From Gymnogyps californianus (lineage: Eukaryota; Chordata; Aves; Accipitriformes; Cathartidae): a stretch of 64,000 nucleotides of DNA. Positions 1 through 12,620 of this stretch are shown here, in pieces. Below the pieces are notes generated by a model. It searched no databases. It saw only the letters and a program-made list of their open reading frames with translations, and had not been told where the DNA came from. The stretch is taken from contig NC_059471.1 in assembly GCF_018139145.2 (NCBI RefSeq), forward strand, positions 85,458,520 through 85,522,519, in the 5' to 3' direction. Position 1 is the first letter of the stretch. Each line of letters opens with the position of its first letter. A program made the translations under genes and the position numbers.

Positions 1-3000
1 TTTGCTGATCTCCCAAGCGCCGTTGTGCTCCCTTCTGGTTACTGTCAGGTACTTGCTGCCGCAGGAGCTGCAGTAGTTCAAGCCGTCCATCTCCATCCCT
101 GCTCCTCTGGCCAAACCTGGTGCACCCCTACTGAGACAGCAGGAGGGGGTCGGCCACCCCGGGGACAAGGAGCTTAAGGGCTGGCACGTGGGGATGGAGA
201 GGGTTGGACAGGCACAGGCGACACCCCAAGGCTGTCCCCATTTCAGGGGGCACGTCTGGTGGTGGCCCCATCCTGGTGGGAACAGGCATTGATGTTGATG
301 CCCTCGCATTGGGTACCTGGGGCGAGGGAGAAGGACCACGTGCATCGCCCGTGGCGTTGGAACAGGCGTGGGGTGGGGTGGGTGGTGAAAGCCGGTGCCT
401 AAGGGAGGAGAGGACTCAAAATGGTTAAGCCTGGGAGCAGCGATGCTGTGGCAGATCCCCACCCCCAGCACTGTACAAGGAAATGCTTAGCTCCAGCTAC
501 ATGAACGACGTGTCAGAAAAATATATCATTGCCTGAAACAGAATATACACGAAGTGGGAGAGACAAAAGTACCCTCGGACCCCCTTGCTCGGAGCTGCCT
601 CCCAAAAAGACTTCAGAGGGGCTGACCTTCCCCTCAGCCTGCTCTTACACTGCTCCTGTATTTGCCTTAGCGCAGGAGATGAGGGGAGACAGCCTCAGGT
701 CCTGTTCTCCTGTTATTACAAGGATAAGCTAGGACATGGTACAGCTATGGAGGTTTTTATTTGTGGGTTATTTGTTTGGCTTTCCCGAAGGAAGAGCCTG
801 TGAGAAGTATGTTCTTCCCTAATAGAGCATCACCTTACATTTTCACGGCAGACAGTCTACTCCACCTGCTGAGGTGGCCTGAAGAATCAAGAAGATTGAC
901 AGCAAAAAAATTTACTTCAGAGCTGCACCGGTCTGCTGGCAGGTATTTTTTTTGTCTGTTAGTTTTGTTCTTCTTTATTTTTAATTTCCTTTTCTTTGTT
1001 GTTGTTGATAAAGGAACAAAGCTGCGCGGTCAGCTTTGTTCCTTCACAGTCTACAATCTGCATACCGAAATTCAGTTCTTTAAAGAACTGACCGTGTGAG
1101 GAATTAACATCAGGCTGCAGCCCTGTGTGCCCTTCCATGCCAGTGTGCAGGACCTCCTACATCTAGAGCTTCATGGCCATAGAGCAACGGCACCTCACCG
1201 GGAGAGCTGAGCCGTAGTCACGCTGTGGAGTGTATTGCTGAACTGCTTCCTAAGGCTGAGCTGAACAGCCAAATACGAAATCTCCCAGTCAGATTTATTG
1301 GAGTGGCCTGGTGACATTCCCCAGAGGACTTACGATCTATGGTGATGGATGACGCCGATCCATTAACGTAGTAGTCTCATCTGGGAAAGATGTAATTGTT
1401 GTTCTGCATCCTGCAGTTTCCCTAAGTTTTTCTGAACACATAATAGCACACATCGCAGCGGAAATTGCTGGTGAAAAATGCTGCAGTAAATATGTCAGGG
1501 GCTCTATATCCTACGGCAGCGCACTCCTCTTCTGGAACCACGTGGCCATCATTAAGATAGGGGAGGTGATAATAACAAAATTTGGTATACTGCATTCATC
1601 ATGATGTATGTGCTCTCCAAAGGTTTGATGGAAAAGTATGGGCAGGACCGACCTTGTTTCCTCTTGCAATACGAGTCGGCGAAATATGTTCATGTTGACT
1701 GGTTCATAGTATCAGGAAAATAATATTTACTTTTACCTGCAATAGCAGCACTGTTTTTACAGCACTGGTTGCCCTGCCTGCATTTCCTGAAATACAGCCT
1801 TTTTTTTCTGAGTGGTCGGAGTCTGGATCCCTGATGACAAGGAGCATTATTACTTTTTTGTGTAGTCTGGGCACAGTTTGGAATAGTCTCACCTCCATGC
1901 AGTATGAGCAGTGTGTCGGTCAGAGCCAGGATACCCGGCTGGAGAAGACTCCTTTGAACTGGCTGGAAGGTTTCTGTTCATATAGCATCAAATTAGTAAA
2001 ATTTGGACATTAACATTCACACTTAGGCAGGCTGTAAGTGCTCTGGCAGCAGAGAAACATGGTAGACCTTGATAAAACAGGAGGAGGAGGCACGCTGGAG
2101 GAATGCAACTGCAAGTAGTGGCCAGCAGCTAGACTGAGAGGGAAGGCAGTCCTGTGCCAGCTCAGTGAGTGTGTGCGTGCGTGTGTGCCCACCCATCCCC
2201 ACAAATGATGGATAATCTGGATTGCAGCAGTAACTGGAATCCAAGCTGAGGTCTGTGCTTTGTGCTAATCATGTGCCAAAACGATCTCTGCCCAGAAGAC
2301 CTCACAGTCAAATGGATGAGGCAAAAGGCACTAGAGAAGAAGTACTTGCCTGTATGCGTGTGCATGCAGGGCTTTTGTAGGTGTTAAAGGTAACCTTGAC
2401 CGGTTAACTGAACAGCAGTAACCTCAGTGGCACTGAGATGCAACAAGACAGATTTTCAGTATTTTCTGTTATTTATGTAATTATTTGTGGTCAGAGGCAT
2501 CTATATTTCACAGTTCAGCACAGGGGCTTCTAGGAGGGCTAAATTGGTCTTTGAGGGTGAAAACATGTTGAACAGTTGTGAGATCTTCTCGTTATATCCA
2601 TCAGCACCGTAATGCTGCATCTCACACTGGTGTTAGCTTGAATTCAGTCAGAAGGCTGACATCTTGTGCATCACGGAGAGAAGAGGTCATTTCTCTGCCT
2701 TTCAAAGTCAGACCAGGAAACGGCCCAGACACTGGGGTGAAAGCAAGTGTTTAAAAGAATGCGAAATTCAAAGAAAAGAATGCTGCAGTTTTCCTCATAT
2801 CACAGGAGTCCTACATTTTTCTGTCTCTTTTAAGCAAAATCCTTGCAGCTGCTTACAAATTTTGCAGGGATGAAAATAAGGGGCTATTTTTGCTTGAAAG
2901 TTTTTCCATCCACACGTTTTTAGATAGGGTGGTGCAAGAGTAGGGCAAGTTTGAAATCTGCTGAGGATTAGCACTGTCATGTAGCTGATGAAATGTTGGG

Positions 3001-5089
3001 CTTGGTTTATCAAAGTGATGGGGTGGAGAAGAGGGAGAGTCAGTCTAATAAATCTGAAGCTATGAACATAAAACTTGATCTTGAAGTGGCAAGCTGAAGG
3101 AGCATTTGGTTACTCATGCCAGTGGGGAAGGATGAAGTATTAAATATCCGCATTTTGCACTGGGGGAGGGAAGACTCCTCTACCCTTTTGCTCCCCAAGC
3201 AGCACCCCGATATTCCTGCACCTTCCTATCTGCCCGTGCTCCCAAATGAGACCCTGTCCCACAAGAGAAGAGAAGCTGATGAGTCTGTTTTCGGTCCCCA
3301 GCTCTTCGGCCCATCCCTAAATCTTGTCATTTGGGACAGTGTCTGTGCCACTGAGAGCCATCAGAGCTACAGGCAGGAGAAGGGGTTTGCCCTTTCAGCC
3401 CACTGTGGCAAACTGGGTGGCACGCGTGCGTGTGGTTAATCACCTGCATGTCCTTACCTGTCATCTTAGATAGGAGCATTCATACCTCAGCAAAAAGGAT
3501 CTGCGAGCTGGAAGGTTCAGTTTTTTACTTGGTTTTGCTTTTCTTTTCATTATTTATTTATTTAAGCCAGGCTATATTAGGAAGATGAGAGGTTATGTGA
3601 AAATTTGGCTTTTAGTTGATTTGAGATGGGTTACAGAAGTGTCGGGATTTGCTATTCTAACCCCCATGGCTTTAAAATACAATAAAACTGGTTTCTGCTT
3701 GTTCTTCCTCTCTGTCTCAAGAAGATCTAGAAAGCAAGACAAGCTTAAGGGGAGTCCCCTCAACGGCGGTGAGGTTAGCCCTATTCTGGCCTTGTCTGCA
3801 CCAAGAAAAAGTGGTTTTTAACTGGAGCTGGCATGCCGTAAGGAGGGGATGGGAAAGGGTTTGCAGCACATGTGAGGGGCCGGGGCTCTCGGGCCGCATG
3901 TGGTGCTGGTGGCACCTCACTTCGTTCATGTGTTTTGAGCTGGTGAAGCTGGTTTACCCCTCGAGGGGTACTCTGGTGTGCTTCGCTTGTGTGGCTAGTC
4001 GGCAGACAGCCAAAGTGGTCGAAACTATGTTGGTATAATGGGGCAAAGTCAGATGTTTCACCTGCAAAAGTGCTGTAGCAGTTTAAAAACTGATTTTTAA
4101 CTTTATCTCTCTAACCTGTTGGCTGAGACTTGGTAACTGGTCTGTGAGGGGTCCCTGTCCCTTGTAACCAGGAGCGAGACAGATTCACGTAAGCAAGAAG
4201 AGATGGGCAGTGGATGGCAGCCTTTGCCACACCGATACCAATTCTCATCTGGGTGTCGGAAAAGATCAAATGAATGTAGTAAAAATATCTGAGCCTGGGA
4301 TCAGTGGAGAGGGTCAGGACAAAATAGCTAGCCGAGTGTCTCTGAGCAGAGAACAAACCTCTGCCGGGGAACTAATGAGGCTTTGAAGTCGTTTCACTGA
4401 CATCAAACTTGGAAATCCTTTGTAAGAACTGAGATGCTTTAAGGACTGTTTAATAAAGCACTTGACTGGGAAAGGAGCAAATATTTTATCAGGCTGACAC
4501 CAAGTGCTTTTTGTTTCAAGTTTTGGGGGAAGCGGGGCTGGCAATTACATTTAATTGGTATCCTTTTCCTCTCGTTATCATTGGTGTATTGATTGCTGGG
4601 AAAACAAAATGCATGGTTTTTAAAATTTACTGTAAAGTAACGGCTCTCTTGTTTGTTTTGTTTAGCTCTGTTCTCAAAACAGCTCATTTTTCTTTGCTTT
4701 GCTGGCAAATAAAATGTTTTGATTGAAAATGATACTAAATAATCAGTTAAATGGGATATTTAATGATAGGAAAAATTGTTTAAAATATTTTTTTCCCATA
4801 GGAAAATCATGCACTTTACTTTTTGAGCCTAAGAAGTCTGTTAATGCTAGCGTGAGTCTGCATTCTTCTTACAATCTCTCACTCCAAAAGTAAACACATG
4901 GATGCACCACGTGTGTGAAAATTGTGGAGGTCAAGGTATAGTAAATCTCAGGAGCTCTGATGCAAGAGAGATCCCTAGAGTAAGTCCAGTTTCTCCCTGA
5001 TATAATTTTAATTTAGACTTTCTTAGACTCTCAACCCACTGCCAGTTTGCCTTCCTCGTGGGAAGCTGACCTACTGTGTGAGAAGCAAG
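1..5089. other. Non-coding DNA upstream of RAI2, no gene recognised
   Basis: I read both strands and found only short open frames (up to about 110 codons) with no recognisable family, no consistent codon bias and no paired splice sites that would link them. The stretch contains minor low-complexity patches, such as a TG/CG-rich patch near 2,163-2,195 and T-rich runs near 940-1,010. RAI2 in other vertebrates has non-coding 5' exons spread over tens of kilobases, so an untranslated exon could be hidden here, but nothing in the sequence identifies one. Confidence 0.5.
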
Positions 5090-6264
5090 CCTGGTAGACG
5101 AGAGGAGAGCAGTGGATATTGTTTACCTGGACTTGAGGAAGGCCTTTGACACTGTCTTCCATAAGATCCTCACAGACAAGCTGCTGATGTACAGGCTGGA
5201 CGAGCAGACAGTGAGGTGGATTGGAAACTGGCTGAACGGCCAGGCCCAGAGGATGATGATCAGTGGCACAAAGTCTAGTTGGAGGCCAGTGACTAGTGGT
5301 GTACCCCAGGGGTCAGTACTGGGTCCACTCCTGTTCAACATCTTCATTAATGATCTGGATGATGGGCACATCATTACCCATGTACCCACAGCAAGTTTGC
5401 AGATTACACAAAACTGGCAGGAGTGGCTGATACACCAGAGGATCGTGCTGCCATCCAGAGCGACCTCAACAGGCTGGAGAAATGGGCTGACAGGAACCTC
5501 ATGAAGTTCAACAAGGAGAAGTGCAAAGCCCTGCACCTGGGGAGGAACAACCCCAGGCACCAGTACATGCCGGGGGCTGCCCAGCTGGAAAGCAGCTTGG
5601 CAGAAAAGGACCTGGGATGTCCTGAAGGACACCAAGTTGACCATGAGCCAGCCATGCACCCTTGTCACAAAGAAGGCTGATGGTACCCTGGGCTGCATGA
5701 GGAGGAGTGGTGCCAGCAGGTCGAGGGGAGGTGATCCTTCCCCTCCCCTCAGCACTGGTGAGGCCACACCTGGAGTGCTGGGTCCAGCTCTGGGCTCCCC
5801 AGTACAACAAAGACATGGACATACTGAAGAAAGTGCAACAAAGGGCCACAAAGATAATGAAGGGACTGGAGCATCTCTGCTGTGAGGAAAGGTTGAGAGC
5901 TGAGACTGTTCAGCCTGGAGAAGAGAAGGCTCGGGGGAATCTCATCAATGTACAGAAATACCTGAGGGGAGGGTGCAAAGAGGACGGAGCCAGGCTCTGT
6001 GCAGTGGCAGGACCAGAGGCAATGGGCACAAACTGAAACACAGGAGGTTCCCTCTGAACATCAGGAAACACTTTTTCACTGTGAGGGTGACCGAGCCCTG
6101 GCACAGGCTGTCCAGGGAGGTTGTGGAGTCTCCGTCCTTGGAGATATTCAAAAGCCATCTGGCCATGGTGCGGAGCAACTGGCTTTAGGTGGCCCTGCTT
6201 GAGTAGGGGGGTTGGACGAGATGACTTCCAGAGGTCCCTTTCAACCTCAACTAGTCCTCGATTC
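5090..6264 (+). mobile_element. CR1 LINE copy A, 5'-truncated, ORF2 3' part
   Basis: This is the 3' portion of a CR1 non-LTR retrotransposon. The reverse transcriptase part of ORF2 is clear: [14 protein letters not shown] near 5,115-5,156, then [20 protein letters not shown] near 5,295-5,355. The usual FADD catalytic box reads FADY at 5,396-5,407. The downstream C-terminal region (HLGRNNP, then [19 protein letters not shown] in the last part) is also present. The coding sequence is broken by at least three frame changes: just before the FADY box, near 5,620-5,630, and near 5,720-5,740. Homology to copy B starts abruptly at 5,090 and ends at 6,264 in the CR1 3' end. Copy B is about 99% identical over this interval, offset by 20,212 bases, changing to 20,209 after a small indel near 5,860. 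The 5' truncation is typical of LINE insertion. The element is dead. Confidence 0.93.
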
Positions 6265-6267
6265 TGA

Positions 6268-6338
6268 CTGTAGGTGGCCCTGAGATGACTTGCAGAGGTT
6301 TCTTTCAGCCTCAACCCATCTGTGATTCAGTGACTCTG
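6268..6338 (+). mobile_element. Second CR1 3'-tail fragment abutting copy A
   Basis: Directly after copy A the sequence again reads like a CR1 3' end: GTAGGTGGCCCTG, then GATGACTTGCAGAGG, then TTTCAGCCTCAACCC and ATCTGTGATTCAGTGA. Compared with the end of copy A it lacks about 25 bases of the tail interior and has several substitutions. It is therefore either an older CR1 tail that copy A landed beside, or a local duplication of the tail that later diverged. It has no coding content. Confidence 0.6.
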
Positions 6339-9300
6339 AGCAAGCAGAGGTGCACAATGGGGCTGAGAGGCGGGGAGGGGAGTGCGGTGGGACTTACCCA
6401 GGAGCGAGCAGCCCTTCAGTTTGGCTTTTGGGAAGCTGCTGGTGAGAAGATGCTCCCCCAGGGCCACGCAGGCAGCACCTCTCCACCGCAGGCGCTCAGG
6501 GCAGAGGTGTGATTGCTGGATTGCCAACGCACCCGTCCCAACCCAACGCTGCAGCCGCCTACATCCCCATCCCAAGGGACTACATCATGCTTTGGGAGGA
6601 GACACCTGCACGCTGCCAGCAGCATCGAGGGAAGGCTGATTTAAACAGATTCTTCTGCAGTCGCAAGAGCAGTAACTCGTCTTCCCTGTTTGAACAGAAA
6701 TTTGGAACGTGAAAGCTGCACCAAGTCAGAAGAGCCGCCTGGGTCAAAGGGACGTCGCCGACCTGGGCGGCACGTGACTCAGCAGTAATTATGGCTGGCA
6801 AATTTATATTTGTCCTTCACACGTCAGGTTTAATACGTCAGATTTCCATGCACTGTCTCCGCCTCAGAGTGTGTGTTCAGCTTACTGCAGGCTAAGCAAG
6901 CTCCCGCTCTTTAAGGCATTTCTGTACTATGCCAAGGGAAAAAAATAAACCACCGTTCAAAAAGTTTTATTTTTGGAATAAAATAAAATGTTCCTCCAAG
7001 CGTGACAGTTTAGAGACCCCAGGAACTGGGATGTGCTGCGGATATGAGAAACTTGAGCATTTGGGAATAGCAAGATCAATCTCAAATAATTTCAAAGTAG
7101 CCTTGTTTTTATAGTGCCTGCTTATATGTAATACTATATATTGTGTGAGCAGTGCTCCTATTGAAAGTAGGAGACTGTCAGTTAAGTGTTATATCTGGTT
7201 AGTGGAATAATTTGTGAATGGAGCAGAGGAAGGGAAAAGGCATGTGGCAGTACAGCAGCATGTGCTATCTCCCTTATGCTTGGGGTATGTCACAGTTTCT
7301 GCTGCAAATCTAGGGTTTTTTTGTGAGGCTTTCAAATTGGGTATAAAAATTCACTACAGGTTGAAATTTGTCAGGCAAATGCTCTATTCCTTCCACAGCA
7401 TTTATCGTCTGTCTTGTATATATTGCCCTTGGGAGTAAAGACACTGGTTTCAGGCCTGTGACAGGATTTTTTTTTTCAATTGGTCTGATTTGTTTTTAAA
7501 TGAGAAGAAAGTGAGTTCTCTCCTCCCTGGAATGGATTGCTAACTACAGGCTGTTGACAATAGCAATGTAGTTAGCAAATATATGACTCTAACACGGCTC
7601 TTTGCAGGCGATTAGCCTGTGCAATAGGCAGACCGCCATGGTATTTCTCAGCTGAACTATTTAAAAGACCAAAGTACAATCAGCCAGTCAAGCTGCTGCA
7701 TTTGAGAACGATCGTGCTGTGTGCCGAAGCAGTGTATACATATTGTCAGTGTCCCATCTATAATGTGCCATTTTGCGCTGCCGTAATGATTTCCTTTCCC
7801 TCTCATTCCCCTAGAGCTTAACAGCCTGGATGGGAGCTTTGACACAAATAGGTTCGCCTCCCGGAAGGATCCATAATGCAGCGGTGGAAAATAAAAGCGT
7901 ACCTGTTGCATGAGCTGCATCGGAGCCTTATTATTCCTCTGGCGTCTTCTGAAGTTGTCTGATGAGATGCTCTTATTTTAACTGCTCCTCGGCAGCATCC
8001 AGCTCATCCTCCACGGTGTAGCTCCCGTAGAGTGAGATGTAACATGGGGCAGTGTGTAGGTGTGTGGTGAGCAGGGGATGTTGTGCAGAGGGATGGGGAA
8101 GAAAGGCTGCAGGTGTAGATTTCATACCAGCGGGGATACCCCGGTGTAGCCCTCCCTCCTCTCTCTGGCTGGTACCAGAGTAAATCCTGCCTGTCTTTCC
8201 AATGTCTTTCTCACCTTGCCCTCAATCACTTTTGAGTGGTGCCTCCTAAATCTTAACAGGGAGTTGCTGGGTATTTGAGTCAAGGCAACGAGGCGGGAGA
8301 GGGCAGGGCTAAACTGGGATGTTTCCCCAGTGCCCCTTGGAGGGGACAGAGAAGTACATCCCCAGTGGTTCCCCTTTGGTGATGACCAAGGGATGGGCAT
8401 CAAGCCCCCTTTCCAGAGGCAATGGGACTGCGTTTGGGGTCCGACTGTGAGCCGGCAGGAGGGTGAAGGGCTGGTTGCCTTAACAAATGTCCTGTGGGTC
8501 TCCTCCGCTCTGCCCGCCCCGTACCTTGGAGGCGGTCACCGTCGGCCCCTCCTGCGAGCAGAGAGGGGACAGGTCTCACCGGCCCTCCTGGTGCCTCTGC
8601 ACCCGGCCGAAGTGTATAGGGGGTATCAAACGCAGCACCGTGAATGGTGAAACGCAGGGGAGAAGGCTAGTTCACCATTAGCTCTGAGTTGGTTACTCCT
8701 CTGCCCTTTGGTGCTTGAGGATTACACTACTAAAAGGGTATGTGGGATAGCCAGGATTCTCAGTCCCAGGTGCCTGAATACGTGAATCGGTGGGAAATGT
8801 GAGAGGCAAATGCTGCTGAAATCATCTGTGGCTTGCATGTGTGGGAGAGCCCACCTGTATGTTATTTGTGTAGTAATAGCTCCATGTATTTGGTATATGA
8901 AAGCTCACTTTATTCAAATACATTTTTTCTATTCTAGCAACAAAACACCAATAACAATATGGTAAAGCCTTTATTTGTGTATGGCTCGAACTATACAAAC
9001 CAAAATTTGTAGGGTGGAAGATGATTTATAGTTGGTTGGTCTGTGTCAATATGTGTCCTCGTTGCCCACTTGCTGCAGAAGGATGCAGAAAGATGGGTCG
9101 GGCTTCGGCCGCTGAGACTGCTGAGGACGGGCAGGCCCAACCCTGAGCTCCTTCAGAAACCCACGTCTCAGTAGGGCGCAGGTTGGGTGCTTGGTTTCGT
9201 GGTGCATCAAGGGCGATGGGGCGTGCTGCCATGCGGTGGCAGGACCAGCCTGAGGGGGACCGGGGCGTGCAGGACCTGGCGTGGCACTCTGATCGGGTGC

Positions 9301-10680
9301 GTGCCGCCGGGGGTGCTCGGCAGGTCTGCCGCCCTCCCAAAGGGGCGGTGGGGTGTCCCCGTCGGGGATGCTCTCACCACAGCCCTTGTTAATGGGCTTC
9401 TGCAGAGCGAAAATCAAACATGTTGCTTCTGGCAGGAGGATCAGTGACGGCAAGCAGTGAGTTTTGGCAAAACATTGAAGTCCAAATCCGTCCATAATTT
9501 TGTCCCCAAGCTGTTCCATTAAGTCAAGATTTCTAATTTTGGTTTGTGTTTGATACTGTGTTTACACTGAGGGGAAACCCTATTTTTCCAGGAGATACTG
9601 AGCAGGGCGTCCCACAAAGGGAGCAGCTGAGGCCCTTCCCATAGCATGCACAATATAATTTGAATTCTGTGTAGACAGCGAGGTACAAGCCGCGGTACGG
9701 ACGAGCAAGCAGAGCGCGGGGACAGCTGCGTACGGTGCAGTGCTGCGGTCCCACAGGAAGGCACACAACAGCCCTGAGAAAAGTCTGTTGCACGGCCGTC
9801 AGCAGGAGGTAAAAAAAATAAGCTAGGGTTATCACCACCCCTTTCATGGCATTTCTGTATAGCTAACATACCATTTCCTGTACAGTTACACACATCATTG
9901 CATAGTGCCATGAACTTAACTCATATCAGCACCCCGGTGGGAAAGCCTGGGTTATTTGCAATAGGGGCTTGTTTCAGTGTTGCAAGCTTCTTTTCAATTA
10001 AAACAAACAGCAAATTAAATATTAAATAGATAAGTAGGGAAAGTGAAATTAATTGATTTTCCGGCACTGAGGTGTGGTAGACAGAGGAAACTTAAGGCAA
10101 TTTCACTGAATTATATTACCTTCATTTGAGTATATTAGGTACATGAAACTTGTTTTAAAAACTGGGTAACTCTGAATAATTTATGTGCAGTGAAGCAGCA
10201 ATCTTAAAAAAAACCCAAAAAAACCCAAACCCAGCACATCAGGTTGATTTTTATTAAAGGAGAAATATAGTATAGCTATCACTGTTAATACCAACACTGA
10301 AAATTTACTTTAGTTTAAGTGACCTCCATGTTGACTTACAGTTTTGTACTGTGTTCTCGGTGTACGTCATATAAAAAAGGAGTCCAGGAACTACAAAACA
10401 CCTCTTTGGACAACTTCAGACTGTCTCTTGATCCCAGATCTTCAAACATTTCCTCTTTTGAGGCTTGGGGACTTGGATCCTTTTCACTCTGTCTGCTTAC
10501 TGACCTTGATAATAGGTGTTTAGTGTAATACATGTTTAGCAGCCCTGGGATTGCCTCCTGGGTGAAACCGAAAATTGCTTTACAGGGCGCAGGAGTCAGT
10601 TGCGGTGGGACTCCGCTGTACCTGGCAGCCAGCTACCACCAAGCTGCAGGCTGCAGGCAGGATCGTGAAATATTTTTAAG

Positions 10681-10713
10681 TGTGTGTGTATATATATATA
10701 TATATGTGTGTTA
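10681..10713. repeat. TG/TA dinucleotide microsatellite
   Basis: An uninterrupted alternating purine-pyrimidine run: TG repeats, then TA repeats, then TG again, followed by a T-run. This is a simple repeat likely to vary in length between individuals. Confidence 0.85.
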
Positions 10714-11617
10714 TTTTTTTTTCTGTAGTGATCACATGCTCAAGAAGCAGGTGCACTGGAAGTACGGAAAGGTACACTTCCACATAGGAAAGGTGGGGGA
10801 AAAAAACCCGCCCCAAACCCATAAACCTGGGTCGAGGGTTGCACCTCACCTTTCTCATCTTCTCCTTCCCCTCGCACGGTGGGGCCCTCCCGGAGGCAGT
10901 GTAGGACTGCAAGCTCAACAATATATATTTATAGATCCCAGAAACATATAGGATTCAGTGTGGAAAACAATATTTGACTATGCTCTAAAAAAAAACCCCG
11001 ATCAAGCCCACAGGCATTTCTTCAAGGTGTCTGATGGTGATAGATGAGCTCTTCTTCCTCTCATCTAGATATTTCTTCTGCCTCTAGCCGTGTCGCCTTT
11101 TAAAGCAGCAATGGGGGAATTTTATTATGTTTTATACTTTCATCTTCGGCGGTGATCTGTCTCTCTCTCTCCATGGGTCCGTACAGCATGCTAATCCCTC
11201 AAGTCTCTTACGCAGCATAATTTTCATCTTAATTTTTCTATTTCTCAACGTTAAATGGGTTTGCCAGGGGAACAGGGGGTCATTTCCTGTCCCCGCCAGA
11301 TCATTAATTCTCTATGAAAACACTGCGATCTCACGCTTTTCAAGGAAACAGAAACATCGGGAAGAGCCAGTGTCATGTGCAAAATACTCGGGTGTGCTGC
11401 AGCAGCTGGAGCAGCAAAGATGCTCGTGTACGCTGCAGAGACCATGGGGTTTTAAAATGGTCACTTTAAAAACAGGGAGGGAGAGATTAGCTAAGAGCAG
11501 CAGAAAATGGCTTTTTAATTCCTTAACAGAAACAACAACGTCTATTTTTTTTCAGCTTGAATCTGCTGAGCGGTCTCCTCATTGTCTTTAGTTTTAGAAA
11601 TGATTGCTCTTCTTCTT

Positions 11618-11635
11618 CCCCCCCCCCCCCCCCCC
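11618..11635. repeat. Homopolymer C18
   Basis: Eighteen consecutive C residues (G on the minus strand), preceded by a CTT-rich stretch. It is a simple repeat, and its exact length may be affected by sequencing or assembly error. Confidence 0.9.
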
Positions 11636-12169
11636 AAAACAAGACTGGCCCAATTTTTTTGATACTGATACTTGTCACTTTCTGAATAAGGGTTTTGATT
11701 TTTGCTCCTGTTTTTCGGTGCTTGGGCACCTCTGCCTGCTTGTAATCTGTCTCAGCCGAGGCTGGAAAAGGAAACAAACAAAAAAACCCTCAACCCTGTT
11801 TTTGCGAATGTTTTCTGCAGAACATTTCATGAGATGATGAGAAAAATCCGGAATTATTCTCCTTAAGCCAGCAGCAGGAGAGGAAAAGAAATGACTCATC
11901 TGTTTACTTTTAAAAATCCTTTTCAAGAACTCAAACGTGCCTGATAAATTATTAGCATTTTACCCAACCAGCCTCCGCTATTAACTCCTGGCATTTCTGT
12001 AGTCTTGCGCTTGCCGTAGCATCTCGCTGCCAAATCCAAGGATTTACAAGTCTCAGGAGAGACTTGGGAGATTTCCTGCTTCCCTGCCTTGGCCATTTTT
12101 TAGCCTTTGTTTGTGGGGTTTGGGGTTTTTTTCCCCTTTCCCCTGTCCCTTTTGCAGGTTTGTCGGTCT

Positions 12170-12620
12170 TAGAAACATCTATGTGAGCAAATCATTTCGG
12201 GAAGCGCCAGAGCCGGCGGAGCTCCTCGCCTGCTCTCAGATGCAAGACACATCCCCAGGCTGGGAATCCTCACCCATCCAATTTCGGAGTGGTGCTGCCC
12301 TCCCTATCATCCCAGCACCAGTGTGCCTGCGGGACGCGGGGAAGCGCCTCGTTCCCACCGGCCCGGCTGGCCGGGTGGCGGCGATGGCACACGTTTTGCT
12401 CACAGGGAGCAGGATTCAGCCGCGTGCAGGTGAAAAATGTAAATTTGAGGTGCGCCGATGCTTTCCCATGGTAACGGAGTTGAAACCGGACAAGTTTCCA
12501 TGGTGATTATTACTGTGGCAGGATGTGCCGCGCACTTCGGGAGAGGCACGGGCGGCGCCAGGCGGAGCGGCCAGCCCCCAGCCAAAGTCTGCCGGCGGCA
12601 GCTCGCGGGGTGGAAATTGT
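12170..12620. promoter_or_regulatory. CpG-rich block, possible RAI2 promoter or 5' exon region
   Basis: Base composition shifts sharply from the AT-rich flanks to GC-rich DNA with many CpGs. The densest parts are around 12,200-12,230, 12,320-12,385 and 12,530-12,610. The block lies about 1 kb upstream of the RAI2 coding exon and is separated from it by AT-rich sequence. A plausible reading is an unmethylated CpG island marking an alternative RAI2 promoter or non-coding first exon. The open frames crossing it (131 codons plus, 111 codons minus) match no family known to me and are probably by-products of composition. No TATA box or splice donor was assigned with confidence. Confidence 0.35.

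Larger units (their letters stand above)
6339..12100. other. Non-coding DNA upstream of RAI2, no gene recognised
   Basis: No open frame here looks like a real exon. The longest, a 157-codon minus-strand frame at 9,046-9,519, lies in a GC-rich patch and has a low-complexity Pro/Arg/Ala-rich composition typical of chance frames. AT-rich and GC-rich patches alternate. A TG/TA microsatellite lies at 10,681-10,713. The segment is probably upstream or intronic DNA of RAI2; enhancers may be present but cannot be recognised from one sequence. Confidence 0.5.

Noticed and set aside
5123..5851. 242-codon minus-strand frame opposite CR1 copy A (and its twin at 25,335-26,063)
   Set aside because: It is the antisense shadow of the CR1 reverse transcriptase. 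Its presence in both copies reflects their 99% identity, not selection for an antisense protein.
9046..9519. 157-codon minus-strand frame in a GC-rich patch
   Set aside because: Composition is Pro/Arg/Ala-rich with no domain, no splice context and overlapping open frames on the other strand, as expected from base composition.
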